DNA from: Streptomyces tsukubensis
GTDB taxonomy: Bacteria; Actinomycetota; Actinomycetes; Streptomycetales; Streptomycetaceae
Direction of reading: 5' to 3'
Length of the DNA: 64,000 bases
Assembly: GCF_003932715.1 (NCBI RefSeq)
Contig: NZ_CP020700.1
Coordinates: 3,556,501-3,620,500, forward strand
The notes under the pieces: model-generated
Database searches by the model: none
Told to the model about the DNA's origin: nothing
The model's input: the letters and a program-made list of their open reading frames with translations, nothing else
Shown here: positions 41,770 through 52,843 of the stretch, in pieces
Layout of the letters: every line of letters starts with the position of its first letter
How positions within the stretch are numbered: position 1 is the first letter of the stretch
Made by a program: the position numbers and the translations under genes

Positions 41770-41819
41770 ACTGCTCTCCTACTGCTGCTTGCCGGGGTCG
41801 GACCAGAAGTGTTGCGGGG

Positions 41820-42665
41820 TTACTTGGCGGCGCCGAGCTCGATCGGAACGCCGACGAGGGAGCCGTACTCGGTCCACGAACCGTCGTAGTTCTTGACGTT
41901 CTCCACGCCGAGCAGCTCGTGCAGGACGAACCAGGTCAGGGCGGAGCGCTCGCCGATCCGGCAGTACGCGATGGTGTCCGTGGCCAGGTCGACCTGCTCG
42001 TCGGTGTAGAGCTTGGCGAGCTCCTCGTCCGACCTGAACGTGCCGTCGTCGTTGGCGTTCTTGGACCAAGGGATGTTGCGGGCGCTGGGCACGTGGCCGG
42101 GGCGCTGCGACTGCTCCTGCGGCAGGTGGGCCGGGGCGAGCAGCTTGCCGCTGAACTCGTCGGGGGAGCGGACGTCGACCAGGTTCTGGGTGCCGATCGC
42201 GGCGACGACGTCGTCGCGGAAGGCGCGGATCGACAGGTTCTGCGCCTGGGCCTTGTACTCGGTGGCGGCGCGCTCGGGCACCTGCGAACCGTCGACCAGG
42301 TCGCGGGAGTCCAGCTCCCACTTCTTGCGGCCGCCGTCGAGGAGCTTCACGTCCTGGTGGCCGTAGAGCTTGAAGTACCAGTAGGCGTAGGACGCGAACC
42401 AGTTGTTGTTGCCGCCGTAGAGGACCACGGTGGTGTCGTTCGCGATGCCCTTCGCCGAGAGGAGCTTCTCGAAGCCCTCCTGGTCGATGAAGTCGCGGCG
42501 GACCGGGTCCTGGAGGTCCTTCGTCCAGTCGATCCGGATCGCGTTCTTGATGTGGTTCTTGTCGTACGCCGACGTGTCCTCGTCGACCTCCACGATCGCG
42601 ACCTTCGGGTCGTCGATGCGGGCCTCGACCCAGTCGGCGTCTACGAGGACGTCGCTGCGGCTCAT
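41820..42665 (-). CDS. Thiosulfate sulfurtransferase (two-domain rhodanese)
   Basis: The 281-aa enzyme has two rhodanese domains. The N-terminal one (about 1-135) lacks the catalytic Cys. The C-terminal one (about 150-281) has the active-site loop CRIGERS, with Cys as persulfide carrier. It transfers sulfane sulfur from thiosulfate to an acceptor such as cyanide or a thiol, and corresponds to actinobacterial CysA/SseA-type proteins. It is cytoplasmic. A leader peptide and hairpin lie upstream, so expression is probably linked to cysteine or sulfur supply. Confidence 0.9.
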   Translation of the reverse strand: MSRSDVLVDADWVEARIDDPKVAIVEVDEDTSAYDKNHIKNAIRIDWTKDLQDPVRRDFIDQEGFEKLLSAKGIANDTTVVLYGGNNNWFASYAYWYFKLYGHQDVKLLDGGRKKWELDSRDLVDGSQVPERAATEYKAQAQNLSIRAFRDDVVAAIGTQNLVDVRSPDEFSGKLLAPAHLPQEQSQRPGHVPSARNIPWSKNANDDGTFRSDEELAKLYTDEQVDLATDTIAYCRIGERSALTWFVLHELLGVENVKNYDGSWTEYGSLVGVPIELGAAK

Positions 42666-42959
42666 GTTCCTTCTCCTCCGGGGCAGTTACGGCGGCTTCG
42701 TGCCGGGGGTGGCCCGGGGGTCGCGCCGGGATGCGGTGCGGTGCCGGGCCGGTGGTGCGGTTGCTGGACTGTGCGGTGCGATGCGGTGCGGCGTACGGAC
42801 GACGAACGGCGGCGGCCTGCGGTGCCGGCCGGTGACGGACGGTGTGGCGACACGGAACGACGGGCGACGGACGCGGGCACGGGTGCCGCACAGTCTGCGG
42901 CGGCCCTGATCAGCGGTTCAGCGGTCGAAGGGCCAGGGGTGCCGGGAGCGAGCTCCCGC
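42666..42959. other. Untranslated leader of the sulfurtransferase gene
   Basis: Between the leader peptide and the sulfurtransferase gene lie 294 bases without a credible gene. It contains short gatgcggtgcgg-type repeats (42775-42790 and nearby) and, at its upstream end, the hairpin at 42943-42958. The RBS of the sulfurtransferase (ggagaagg) is at 42669-42676. Confidence 0.55.
42943..42958 (-). promoter_or_regulatory. Hairpin directly after the leader peptide
   Basis: Arms cgggagc and gctcccg with a two-base centre begin two bases after the leader peptide stop codon. A ribosome stalled in the leader would cover or free this structure, so it is a candidate attenuator. Confidence 0.45.
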
Positions 42960-43043
42960 TCAGACGGCGCGACAGAGCATGGCGGCGACGCGGCACAGGT
43001 CTACTGCCCGCCGCTTCGTGAGATCCGCCTGTCGCTGCTTCAT
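42960..43043 (-). CDS. Sulfur-related leader peptide, 27 aa
   Basis: The frame from ATG 43043 encodes a 27-residue peptide starting MKQRQADLTKRRAVDLCRVA and ending in AMLCRAV. I recognise this as the Streptomyces leader peptide found in front of thiosulfate sulfurtransferase genes. It has Cys at positions 17 and 24. By analogy with cysteine-responsive leaders in mycobacteria it may control the downstream gene by translation-dependent attenuation. That mechanism is inference here. A stable hairpin follows its stop codon at once. Confidence 0.85.
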   Translation of the reverse strand: MKQRQADLTKRRAVDLCRVAAMLCRAV

Positions 43044-43109
43044 GCGTCCGATCGTAGGGACGTACCGGGCATGCTGTCACCGGTGTGTCATATGGTGAGA
43101 CCCGATCGT

Positions 43110-43128
43110 CCATGATACGGAATCATGG
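43110..43128. promoter_or_regulatory. Short inverted repeat upstream of the leader peptide
   Basis: CCATGAT (43110-43116) and ATCATGG (43122-43128) are exact inverted repeats with a five-base spacer, 67 bases upstream of the leader start on the minus strand and about 165 bases before the TetR gene. It is a possible operator for either. Confidence 0.35.
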
Positions 43129-43291
43129 TCATACGGAGCAGGTCCGGAGGCCGTCCCGGCGAGCTCCCGAAGCCTCCCCTTCTGACCGGTGGACAGCACC
43201 GTCTCAGCATGCGGCCCGCCATGGACGGCTGTGGATACATACAGGCCGTTCTGGAGTGGACGTTCTATCCAGTGGCAGTAGATTGGGTGGG

Positions 43292-43951
43292 ATGAAGACC
43301 AGGGCACAGCACCGCGCGACCACCGCCCCCTCCTCCGCCGGGGACTCCGCCGGGAACTCCCCCGGGGCGCCCGCGGAGGCCCCCGGCACCCGGGAGCGGA
43401 TCGTCCGCGCCGCGTCCGCGCTGATGCAGCGCCAGGGGTACGACGCCACCGCGATCAAACAGATCTCCCAGGAGGCCGACGCCACCCTGGGCTCCGTCTA
43501 CCACTTCTTCCCGGGCGGGAAGCAGGAACTCGCGGTGGCCGCGGTCCACCGGGGCGACGAGGAGTTCAGCGGGATCCTCCGGGAGATCCTCGACGCCGAA
43601 CCGGACCCGGTGGCGGCGCTCACGGCCCTGACCGACAGCCTCGCCGAGGGGCTGCGGGACTCCGACTGGGCCGACGGCTGCCCGGTGACGGCGACCGCCC
43701 TGGGAACGGCCGGACGGCTTCCGGACATCCAGCGGGCGGCGGCCGCGGCCTTCGACCGCTGGCAGGGGCTGGTACGGGAGAAGCTGACGGCATCCGGGGT
43801 GCCCGGGGACGAGGCCGCCGACCTCGCCTGCACGGTCATCAGCACCCTGGAGGGCGCCGAACTGGCGGCCCAGGTCACCCGGGACGACCGGCCGCTGCGG
43901 CTCGCGGGCACGCATCTCGCCCGGCTCGTCTCCCTCTCCCTGGACCGATAG
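43292..43951 (+). CDS. TetR-family regulator, YxaF/LmrA-like
   Basis: The 219-aa protein has the TetR helix-turn-helix at about residues 32-75 (YDATAIKQISQEADATLGSV then YHFFPGGKQELAVAAV). The PGGK sequence is typical of the LmrA/YxaF subgroup, and the C-terminal domain carries WADGCPVTATALGTAGR, seen in that group. The start is ATG 43292; the longer frame upstream lacks an RBS. No transporter gene is adjacent, so its target is unknown. Confidence 0.87.
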   Translation: MKTRAQHRATTAPSSAGDSAGNSPGAPAEAPGTRERIVRAASALMQRQGYDATAIKQISQEADATLGSVYHFFPGGKQELAVAAVHRGDEEFSGILREILDAEPDPVAALTALTDSLAEGLRDSDWADGCPVTATALGTAGRLPDIQRAAAAAFDRWQGLVREKLTASGVPGDEAADLACTVISTLEGAELAAQVTRDDRPLRLAGTHLARLVSLSLDR

Positions 43952-43991
43952 CCTCCCTGCACCGACAGCCGGGCTCTCCCGGCGGGCGGGC

Positions 43992-44738
43992 TCAGCCGAC
44001 CAGGGAGACTCCCCGGCCCGTCCCGGAGAACTTCAGCCCCTCCTCCTCCGCGGCGACCCGGTCCAGGGTCACCGGCTTCGGCAGGCCCGCCAGCTTGAGG
44101 TCGTAGTCGAGGACGTCGCGGAGCATGCCGTCGAGCCCGGGGACCGACAGACCGGGCAGGGTCTCGGTCCGCAGCCGTACCGTTCCGCCCTCGCGGAGTT
44201 CGACCGAGCTGTAGACGGTGAGGTCCTGCTTCAGCAGGGATGCGAACCGGCTGTCGGGGTTCTTGCCCGCGCCCTTCAGTACGTCGTACAACGAGCCGCT
44301 GACCTTCACCTGGCCCTTGGCGGCGCGCTCGGGGCCCGCGTAACCGATGGTGGCGCCCTGGGGCGCGGCCCGGGTGAGGTCCTCGTACGAGATCCGGCCC
44401 GAACCGTCCGCGGTGCCCGCGACGGCCGACGAGAAATCGCTGTTGATCTTCACATCGCCGAGTTCGGCCCGCACGTCGGTGATGTTCACCGGGCGGCCGT
44501 CGGCGGTAGCGGTGACGCTCTTCAGGGTGACGTCGACCCCGTCGAGCTTCTTGCCGGCGACCTGGGTCAGGAAGGGAAAGCCGTTGATGGAGACCTCGGG
44601 CGTTCTGGCCAGGCCCTGACTGGTTTTAACCCGTTCCGCCACCTCGGACTCGGCCATGTTCACGGCGACGCGGTCGGCGGCGACGAACAGGCCGCCGAGG
44701 ACGACCGCGGTGATCAGGGATATTCGCAGCGCGCGCAC
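43992..44738 (-). CDS. DUF2993 lipid-binding protein
   Basis: The 248-aa protein has an N-terminal signal or anchor (about 5-22) and a domain of the DUF2993/LmeA type (VSINGFPFLTQVAGKKLDGV, VKINSDFSSAVAGTADGSGR). Mycobacterial LmeA binds phospholipids and helps mannan elongation in the cell envelope. An equivalent role in Streptomyces is unproven. Start ATG 44738. A single-gene unit convergent with the TetR gene. Confidence 0.85.
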   Translation of the reverse strand: MRALRISLITAVVLGGLFVAADRVAVNMAESEVAERVKTSQGLARTPEVSINGFPFLTQVAGKKLDGVDVTLKSVTATADGRPVNITDVRAELGDVKINSDFSSAVAGTADGSGRISYEDLTRAAPQGATIGYAGPERAAKGQVKVSGSLYDVLKGAGKNPDSRFASLLKQDLTVYSSVELREGGTVRLRTETLPGLSVPGLDGMLRDVLDYDLKLAGLPKPVTLDRVAAEEEGLKFSGTGRGVSLVG

Positions 44739-44935
44739 GATCCGGTGCCCCTCCTCGTACGGACTCGCCCGGCCGGCGAGGCGACCGAAGACGAACGGCC
44801 CCGGGGAACGGGGCTGCTAGTCAACGACGTACGGCCGGGGACGATGGTTCCGGTGGGGAGGGCGGGGTGGTACGGCTCACCCCCGCACCCGGCGGGCCGG
44901 GGTACGGGGGTGAACAGGGGGTGAGGGGCGCGGGG

Positions 44936-47034
<2,099 letters not shown>

Positions 47035-47038
<4 letters not shown>

Positions 47039-47289
47039 CCTCCTGCGAAGGGCGGCAGCACCTCGACCGTGCCGCCCTCCGCAAGCCGTACGGTCTGATG
47101 GTCACGCGTCCCGACGGGCGCGCCGTCGACGAGGAACGAGCAGCTCTTGAGCACCCGGGTCAGTTCGCCCGGGTGGCGTTCGCGCACCGCGTGCAGCGCG
47201 TCGGCCAGCGTGCCTGCCGTGTACGGCTCCTCCGCGACCCCGGCCGCAGCCTTGGCCGCCGCCCAGTAGCGGATGGTCCCCGCCGGCAT
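47035..47289 (-). CDS. MoaD/ThiS-family ubiquitin-like sulfur carrier
   Basis: The 84-aa protein has a beta-grasp fold pattern (TIRYWAAAKAAAGVAEEPYT, SFLVDGAPVGTRDHQTVRLA) and ends in PPFAGG, the C-terminal Gly-Gly required for thiocarboxylation in MoaD and ThiS. No activating E1-like gene is adjacent, so the pathway (molybdopterin, thiamine or other) cannot be set. It overlaps the 700-aa membrane protein gene by four bases, which is an odd partner. Confidence 0.85.
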
Positions 47290-47344
47290 GCGCAGCTCCC
47301 CTCGTCACCGTCTGGTCGTCTGGTCCGTCCTTCGTGGGCCTCCA

Positions 47345-48205
47345 TCATGGGCCATCGGCGGACGCGGCACGGTCCGTGAGCCAGACCGCGAGGCGTTCCA
47401 GCAGGTCGTCACCGGCCGCGCTCTCCGCATGGCCCATGCCCGGTTCCAGCCAGAGTTCGGCCGGTCCGGCGGCGGCGAGCATCCGGGGGTGGTCGACGGG
47501 GAAGTAGGCGTCGCGGTCGCCGTGGACGATCAGCAGCGGGGTGGGGGCGATCAGCGGGACGGCCTCCACCGGGGAGAGGGGGACGGGATCCCAGTCGCGC
47601 TCGTCGATACGGGTGCGGAGCCCGTAGCGGCCCACGGCCCGGCCGAGGGGGTGGGAGATCATCCACTGGACCCGGCGCATCGGGGGCGTACCCCGGTAGT
47701 ACCAGCGCGCGGGAGCACTCACGGCGGCCACTGCGTCCGTACGTGCCTCAGTGCGCCCCCCGCGTCCGGCGGAGTAGAGGGCCGCATGGCGGAGCACCAC
47801 CGAGCCGCCCAGGGAGAAGCCGACGGTGGCGATCCGCGGATGGCCCTGCGCCCGGGCCCAGCCGATGGCCGCGGCCAGGTCGAGCACCTCCCGGTCGCCG
47901 AGCGTGGAGCGGCCGCCGGAACCGCCGTGACCTCGGAAGGAGAAGGTCACGACGGCCGCGTGGGCGGCGAAGGCAGCGGCCGCCCGGCGGACGGCGGGGC
48001 GGTCGAGGGAGCCGGTGAACCCGTGCGCGACGACGATGGCGGGACCGGGTTCCGGGGGACTCCCGGCCGCCCTCGGGCGGCGATACGGTTGATAAAACGC
48101 CTCAATACGGACACCATCGGAGGTCCGGAGCTGCGCGCGCCGGACCCCGGACGTGACCGGATCGACGTCCACAGTGTGAAATCGGCCCTCTGGCTCGGAG
48201 CGCAT
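47345..48205 (-). CDS. Alpha/beta hydrolase
   Basis: The 286-aa enzyme has an N-terminal beta-sheet start (VRRAQLRTSDGVRIEAFYQP), the oxyanion strand VVAHGFTGS, the nucleophile elbow GFSLGGS (Ser), an acid in VHGDRDAYFP and the catalytic His in EPGMGHAES. This is a serine hydrolase of the esterase/lipase type. Substrate is unknown. There is no signal peptide. It is divergent from glnR and its predicted upstream frame, which begins about 150 bases away. Confidence 0.85.
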   Translation of the reverse strand: MRSEPEGRFHTVDVDPVTSGVRRAQLRTSDGVRIEAFYQPYRRPRAAGSPPEPGPAIVVAHGFTGSLDRPAVRRAAAAFAAHAAVVTFSFRGHGGSGGRSTLGDREVLDLAAAIGWARAQGHPRIATVGFSLGGSVVLRHAALYSAGRGGRTEARTDAVAAVSAPARWYYRGTPPMRRVQWMISHPLGRAVGRYGLRTRIDERDWDPVPLSPVEAVPLIAPTPLLIVHGDRDAYFPVDHPRMLAAAGPAELWLEPGMGHAESAAGDDLLERLAVWLTDRAASADGP

Positions 48206-48354
48206 GTGGGCTATTGTGCTGGGAATGAGGATCCGGGCGATGCAGCCCCCGGGTCCTTTTGCGTTTCCGGCCTGTTGTTACGAGCAGGTGAACCGGCAGG
48301 CCGCCGGAGCCGCACGACCGCGTCCTCGCAGGGACCGAGGAGGAAACCGACGTC

Positions 48355-48465
48355 ATGGACGAGCGAACCGCGCACGACCGGAGTACGAGCGGGACCGACC
48401 GACCCGCCGGAGCACCCGCCGTGACGGGCGGCCCGCGCCGGGCCCGGGCGGGTGAGGCGCGATGA
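48355..48465 (+). CDS. Small upstream frame coupled to glnR
   Basis: A 36-codon frame ([17 protein letters not shown] and on) starts at ATG 48355 with a strong RBS (gaggagg, nine bases before). It ends in a TGA that overlaps the glnR ATG (ATGA). glnR itself has only a weak RBS, so its translation may depend on ribosomes finishing this frame. The predicted peptide is charged and probably unstructured. It may be a regulatory leader or a chance frame. Confidence 0.4.
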   Translation: MDERTAHDRSTSGTDRPAGAPAVTGGPRRARAGEAR

Positions 48466-49250
48466 GCTCCCTGCTGCTTCTGACGAACGCCCTCCAGCCG
48501 TCGACGGAGGTGCTGCCCGCGCTCGGGCTGCTGCTGCACAACGTACGGGTGGCTCCGGCCGAGGGTCCGGCGCTGGTGGACACCCCCGGCGCGGACGTGA
48601 TCCTGGTCGACGGGCGGCGCGATCTGCCGCAGGTGCGGTCGCTCTGCCAGCTGCTGCGCTCGACCGGTCCCGGCTGTCCCCTGGTGCTGGTGGTGACCGA
48701 GGGCGGTCTCGCGGCGGTGACCGCGGACTGGGGCATCGACGACGTCCTTCTCGACACGGCGGGCCCGGCGGAGGTCGAGGCCCGGCTGCGGCTGGCGCTG
48801 GGCCGGGCGCAGGCCGGTGCCGACGACTCCCCGATGGAGATCCGCAACGGTGATCTCTCGGTCGACGAGGCGACGTACAGCGCGAAGCTGAAGGGCCGGG
48901 TGCTGGACCTGACCTTCAAGGAGTTCGAGCTGATCAAGTATCTGGCGCAGCATCCGGGGCGGGTCTTCACCCGGGCCCAGCTGCTCCAGGAGGTCTGGGG
49001 CTACGACTACTTCGGCGGTACGCGGACGGTCGACGTCCATGTGCGGCGGCTGCGGGCGAAGCTGGGGCCGGAGCACGAATCGCTGATCGGCACCGTCCGG
49101 AATGTGGGCTACCGCTTCGTGGTGCCGGAGAAGGTGGACCGGGAGGCGGCGGCCGCGGCCGCGGAGACCGGCCCGGACGCCCGTACCGCGGCCCGCGGCA
49201 AGGCACGGACGCAGCCGACGGCCCCCGCGGGCGCCGGTACCGGAGAGTAA
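48462..49250 (+). CDS. glnR: Nitrogen regulator GlnR
   Basis: The 262-aa OmpR-type regulator is GlnR, the main activator and repressor of nitrogen genes (glnA, amtB, nir and others) in Streptomyces. I recognise the sequence from [20 protein letters not shown] onwards. The receiver (1-115) is atypical: D50 in VILVDGRR is kept, but the acidic pocket and Lys are missing, in line with phosphate-independent dimerisation. The DNA-binding winged helix is at about 130-225 ([34 protein letters not shown]). The C-terminal tail is a disordered Ala/Thr extension. The start ATG 48462 overlaps a short upstream frame. Confidence 0.95.
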   Translation: MSSLLLLTNALQPSTEVLPALGLLLHNVRVAPAEGPALVDTPGADVILVDGRRDLPQVRSLCQLLRSTGPGCPLVLVVTEGGLAAVTADWGIDDVLLDTAGPAEVEARLRLALGRAQAGADDSPMEIRNGDLSVDEATYSAKLKGRVLDLTFKEFELIKYLAQHPGRVFTRAQLLQEVWGYDYFGGTRTVDVHVRRLRAKLGPEHESLIGTVRNVGYRFVVPEKVDREAAAAAAETGPDARTAARGKARTQPTAPAGAGTGE

Positions 49251-49341
49251 TCACCGGCTTGTGCGGGCCGGGTCCGTCCGGCCTGTGAGAAACCCCGGAC
49301 GACCTGCCCAGAAGGGGGTCACCCCGCGTAGACTGCCGCGC

Positions 49342-50364
49342 GTGGCCAAGGTGACGCGGGACGACGTTGCGCGACTGGCGGGGACTTCGACCGCCGTCGT
49401 CAGCTACGTCATCAACAACGGACCCCGGCCGGTCGCCCCGGCCACGCGCGAGCGCGTCCTCGCCGCGATCAAAGAGCTGGGGTACCGCCCGGACCGGGTC
49501 GCCCAGGCGATGGCTTCGCGCCGTACCGATCTCATAGGGATGGTCGTCCCCGACGCCCGGCAGCCGTTCTTCGCGGAGATGGCGCACGCGGTCGAACAGG
49601 CTGCGGCGGAGCGCGGGAAGATGGTCCTGGTCGGCAATTCGGACTACCGCCGTGAGCGCGAGGTCCACTATCTGCGGGCGTTCCTCGGGATGCGGGTCTC
49701 CGGGCTGATCCTGGTCAGCCAGGGCCTGACGGAGAGCGCGGCGGCCGAAATCGAGGCGTGGGAGGCGCGGGTCGTGCTGCTGCACGAGCGCCCGGAGGCC
49801 ATCGACGACGTCGCGGTCGTCACGGACGACATCGGGGGCGCCCAGCTCGCGACCCGCCATCTGCTGGAGCACGGCCACCCGTATGTCGCCTGCCTCGGCG
49901 GCCCCGACACCACGCCGCCCGTCGGCGACCCGGTCACCGACCACGTCGAGGGCTGGCGGCGGGCGATGCTGGAGTCCGGAAAGCCGGTGGAGGGCCGCCT
50001 CTTCCAGGCGCCCTTCAACCGCTACGACGCCTACCAGGTCGCCCTGAAGCTGCTGTCGGGCCCCGACCGCCCGCCCGCGATCTTCTGCTCGACGGACGAC
50101 CAGGCGATCGGTGTGCTGCGAGCGGCGCGGGAGCTCCGGATCGACGTGCCGGGGGAGCTGGCGGTGGCCGGCTTCGACGACGTCAAGGAAGCGCATCTGA
50201 CGGACCCGCCGCTGACGACGGTCTCCTCGGACCGCCCGGCGATGGCCCGCGCGGCGGTCGACCTGGTCCTGGACGACAGCCTCCGCGTCCCGGGTTCGCG
50301 CCGTGACCGGGTGCGGCAGTTCCCTTCGGGGCTGGTCATCCGGCGGTCCTGCGGCTGTACGTGA
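49342..50364 (+). CDS. LacI-family transcriptional regulator
   Basis: The 340-aa protein has a LacI DNA-binding domain at the extreme N-terminus ([20 protein letters not shown], then the hinge [20 protein letters not shown]) and a periplasmic-binding-protein-like sensor domain (about 60-330), ending in RRSCGCT. The start is GTG 49342; longer upstream frames lie within the glnR spacer. The neighbour order glnR-lacI matches what I recall from S. coelicolor. The effector is unknown. Confidence 0.9.
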   Translation: MAKVTRDDVARLAGTSTAVVSYVINNGPRPVAPATRERVLAAIKELGYRPDRVAQAMASRRTDLIGMVVPDARQPFFAEMAHAVEQAAAERGKMVLVGNSDYRREREVHYLRAFLGMRVSGLILVSQGLTESAAAEIEAWEARVVLLHERPEAIDDVAVVTDDIGGAQLATRHLLEHGHPYVACLGGPDTTPPVGDPVTDHVEGWRRAMLESGKPVEGRLFQAPFNRYDAYQVALKLLSGPDRPPAIFCSTDDQAIGVLRAARELRIDVPGELAVAGFDDVKEAHLTDPPLTTVSSDRPAMARAAVDLVLDDSLRVPGSRRDRVRQFPSGLVIRRSCGCT

Positions 50365-50432
50365 GGGGGCGGGGCGGGTTCCTCCACGGGTAGCGCGGGC
50401 TGGGGAGCCCGCCCCGGAACCGGTGCTGTCGG

Positions 50433-51401
50433 TCAGCGGTTGAGCGCGAGTGCCAGTTCGCGGACGCCGGGCGTGTAAGGGTGCCGGGTGGACAACGAGT
50501 CGACGATCGTACGGATGGAAGGGCGGTCGCGGACCTCGGCGGGGCTGACCCGAAGTGCGGCGAGGAGTTCCCGGGCGGTCTGTTCCGGTTTGCCGTACTG
50601 CCACCAGGCGCGGGCGAGGTCGGTGTGCATCCGGCTGGTGCGTTCAGGGGTGGGGAACTGGCCGGGCCGCAGGTGCCGCCCGGCCTCCAGCGCGGCGCCG
50701 GCGTCACCGAGAGCCCAGTGGACACCGACGGCGTAGAGATCGACCGCAGCGGGTGAGATGCGGAAGAGGCGGTCCTTCGGCGCGGTGGCGGGGAGCCGCC
50801 GGGCGGCCCGCCGGGCCTCGGTGATCATCGCCAGGGCCTGGGTGTCGTCCCCTCCCCGGGCGGCGGTGTAGGCGGTGGTGCACAGCATCTGCGCGTACGC
50901 CGCCGTCTGCGCGCCAGTGGTCAGGCCGGTGGCCTCGACCTCGGCGAGCGCAGCCAGGACCAGACGTTGGGCGGCGGCGGGCTGGTCCTGGTGGCGCAGG
51001 ACGATCGACAGCTCGCGGGCGGCTGCGGCGGAGGCGATGGGAGAGCCGGACAGATCGGCGTAGGTGGTGGCGCGGTCGGCGGTGAGCCGGGCCCGTTCGT
51101 AGCGGCCGATCTTCCCCAGCACCTGGGTGGCGAGGCTGTAACAGGCGGAGAGCCGGGCGTGGTCCACGCCGGTTTGCGTACGGGCGGCCTGGTGGGCGTC
51201 ACCGAGCAGGCCGGGCAGCTCGGCCAGGAGTGAGGTGTGCCGACCGGTGTCCCACAGATGCCGGGCACGGGCGAGGCGGAGGTCGACCGGCGTTGGTTCA
51301 CCCGTGGGCGCGGGGGTGAGTGCGAGGGCGTCGTCGATCGCCAGAAGCAGGGAGGCGGGCACGGCCGTGCCTGCGGCGGTGAGCAGGGTACGGCGGCGCA
51401 T
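50433..51401 (-). CDS. TPR-type sensor protein without an HTH domain
   Basis: The 322-aa protein is helical with tetratricopeptide-like repeats (CYSLATQVLGKIGRYERARL, AVGVHWALGDAGAALEAG and similar). The region after MRRRTLLTAAGTAVPASLLL resembles the linker that follows the HTH in Streptomyces XRE/TPR regulators, but no DNA-binding domain precedes it. The start is ATG 51401 with RBS gaggagg. The RRR plus hydrophobic start may also look like a weak Tat signal. It could be a truncated regulator or a partner protein. Confidence 0.7.
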   Translation of the reverse strand: MRRRTLLTAAGTAVPASLLLAIDDALALTPAPTGEPTPVDLRLARARHLWDTGRHTSLLAELPGLLGDAHQAARTQTGVDHARLSACYSLATQVLGKIGRYERARLTADRATTYADLSGSPIASAAAARELSIVLRHQDQPAAAQRLVLAALAEVEATGLTTGAQTAAYAQMLCTTAYTAARGGDDTQALAMITEARRAARRLPATAPKDRLFRISPAAVDLYAVGVHWALGDAGAALEAGRHLRPGQFPTPERTSRMHTDLARAWWQYGKPEQTARELLAALRVSPAEVRDRPSIRTIVDSLSTRHPYTPGVRELALALNR

Positions 51402-51560
51402 GGGGTCCTCCTCGGTGGGCGGAGCGTGCGGCGCCACTCTAGTGGGGCGGGGATCGGCTCCGGTGGTGATGCCGGAGCTACCCGCGAGGCGCGCAAACAC
51501 GTCGAACGCCGTGCCCCCGGCCGCCTCGTCCGGCTAGGACGACAGCGCCACATCTCGTAG

Positions 51561-52184
51561 CTAGCTGCCGAGAGGAATGCGGGCGTACGGCTCCCATTCG
51601 TACATCCGGCGGTCTCGGTGGATGACGATCAGCTCGGCGTGGGTGATCCGGGCGCGGGCTTCTTCGATGTCGGCGCGTGCGAGGACGGTCGCGAAGGAGG
51701 CGGTCGGTCCGGTGTCGTTGCTGTAGCCGAGAGAGACGTGTGGGATGAAGCCGTCGGCGCGTTCGGGGACCTCGCGCACGTCCCCGATGGCCGCCCGTAC
51801 CGCGTCACGTACTTCGTTGACCGCGTCGGCCGGACGGGCCGGGACGAGGATGGCCTCCCGGTCCACGACCGGTGCCCCCAGGACGAGGTCGAACGACGGA
51901 ACAGCAGCGAGCGGCTCCCGCGCCGCGTCAGCGATCGCCCGTACCTCCTCCTCGGGCACTTCTCCCACAAAACCGACGCCCTGCATGGTCAGGTGCAGCC
52001 ATCGGTCAGGTACCGGGGCGAGCCCTCCTGCCGACGCGAGAAGTGCCCGGTAGGCACCGGCGAACCGGTGCACGTCCGGCTGGCCGTCGAAGGTCAGGTG
52101 CCAGGTGTAGAACCGGCGCCCTGTACTCCAGCCGGGCCGCCACCACCAGTGGTCACGCATCCGCTCGGGCGCTGTTGTCGCCAT
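51561..52184 (-). CDS. 2'-5' RNA ligase family (2H phosphoesterase)
   Basis: The 207-aa protein has both H-x-T/S motifs of the 2H phosphoesterase fold: HLTM in DRWLHLTMQGVGF and HVSL in GFIPHVSLGYSND. Members act on 2'-5' RNA linkages, cyclic phosphates or small oligonucleotides. The start is ATG 52184. It follows the Nudix gene with 14 bases between, so the two form one transcript, together with the flavoprotein gene upstream. Function in this cluster is unknown. Confidence 0.85.
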   Translation of the reverse strand: MATTAPERMRDHWWWRPGWSTGRRFYTWHLTFDGQPDVHRFAGAYRALLASAGGLAPVPDRWLHLTMQGVGFVGEVPEEEVRAIADAAREPLAAVPSFDLVLGAPVVDREAILVPARPADAVNEVRDAVRAAIGDVREVPERADGFIPHVSLGYSNDTGPTASFATVLARADIEEARARITHAELIVIHRDRRMYEWEPYARIPLGS

Positions 52185-52198
52185 CCGTCCGATTCCTT

Positions 52199-52795
52199 TC
52201 AGTTCGCAGCGTCCCCCGGAAGGGCGTCCGGCCCCTGTCTCAAGTCGGTTGATGTCTGTTCCGTGCTGTACCGATGGTGGTGAAGCATGAGGAGGGCCGC
52301 GACAGTGTTGGCCGACCGGATCTCTCCTCGTGCTACCAGTACCGGTACGCGGCTGAGGGGGACCCATTCTCGGCGCGCGGACTCGAAGCCGTCGCGAGGC
52401 TCACCGATCCGTTCGGCCCGGTCGCTCCAGTAGACGCGGTGGTGGGAGGTGGAGATCCCGGGCATCGGGTCGACCGCGAGCAGCAGTCGCATCGGGCCCG
52501 GCCGCCAGCCGGTCTCCTCTTCGAACTCACGGGCCGCCGCGTCCCCGGGGTCTTCGCCTTCGGCGGTTCCTCCCGAGGGGAGTTCCCAGCCCCAGGCGCC
52601 GGTGATGAACCGGTGCCGCCACAGCAGAAGCACCTCGTCGGCATCGTTGACGACGGCGGCGACGGCGACCGGCCTGAGGCGGATCACGGTGTGGTCGAGA
52701 TGCCGGCCGTCCGGCAGGACGACATCGGCCATGCCGACCCGCACCCACCTGTTCTCGTACACAGTGCGCTCGCTGAGCGCCTTCCACTCGGACAC
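52199..52795 (-). CDS. Nudix hydrolase
   Basis: The 198-aa protein has a Nudix box from about residue 80: G-x5-E ... REFEEETGW, giving the metal-binding R-E-x2-E-E. It is preceded by VVNDADEVLLLWRHRF and WELPSGG. Members cleave nucleoside diphosphates linked to another group. The start is GTG 52795 (VSEWKALSE), chosen for the gaagga RBS just before it; an in-frame GTG at 52819 would add eight residues. It lies between the flavoprotein and the 2H phosphoesterase genes. Confidence 0.88.
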   Translation of the reverse strand: MSEWKALSERTVYENRWVRVGMADVVLPDGRHLDHTVIRLRPVAVAAVVNDADEVLLLWRHRFITGAWGWELPSGGTAEGEDPGDAAAREFEEETGWRPGPMRLLLAVDPMPGISTSHHRVYWSDRAERIGEPRDGFESARREWVPLSRVPVLVARGEIRSANTVAALLMLHHHRYSTEQTSTDLRQGPDALPGDAAN

Positions 52796-52843
52796 AGCAC
52801 GTCCTTCCACCAGGTGCACTCAGCCCAGAGCATCTCGCGGCAT

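Noticed and set aside
48204..48455. 83-codon frame upstream of glnR
   Set aside because: It lacks a clear RBS, is Arg-rich and overlaps the better-supported 36-codon frame in another register.
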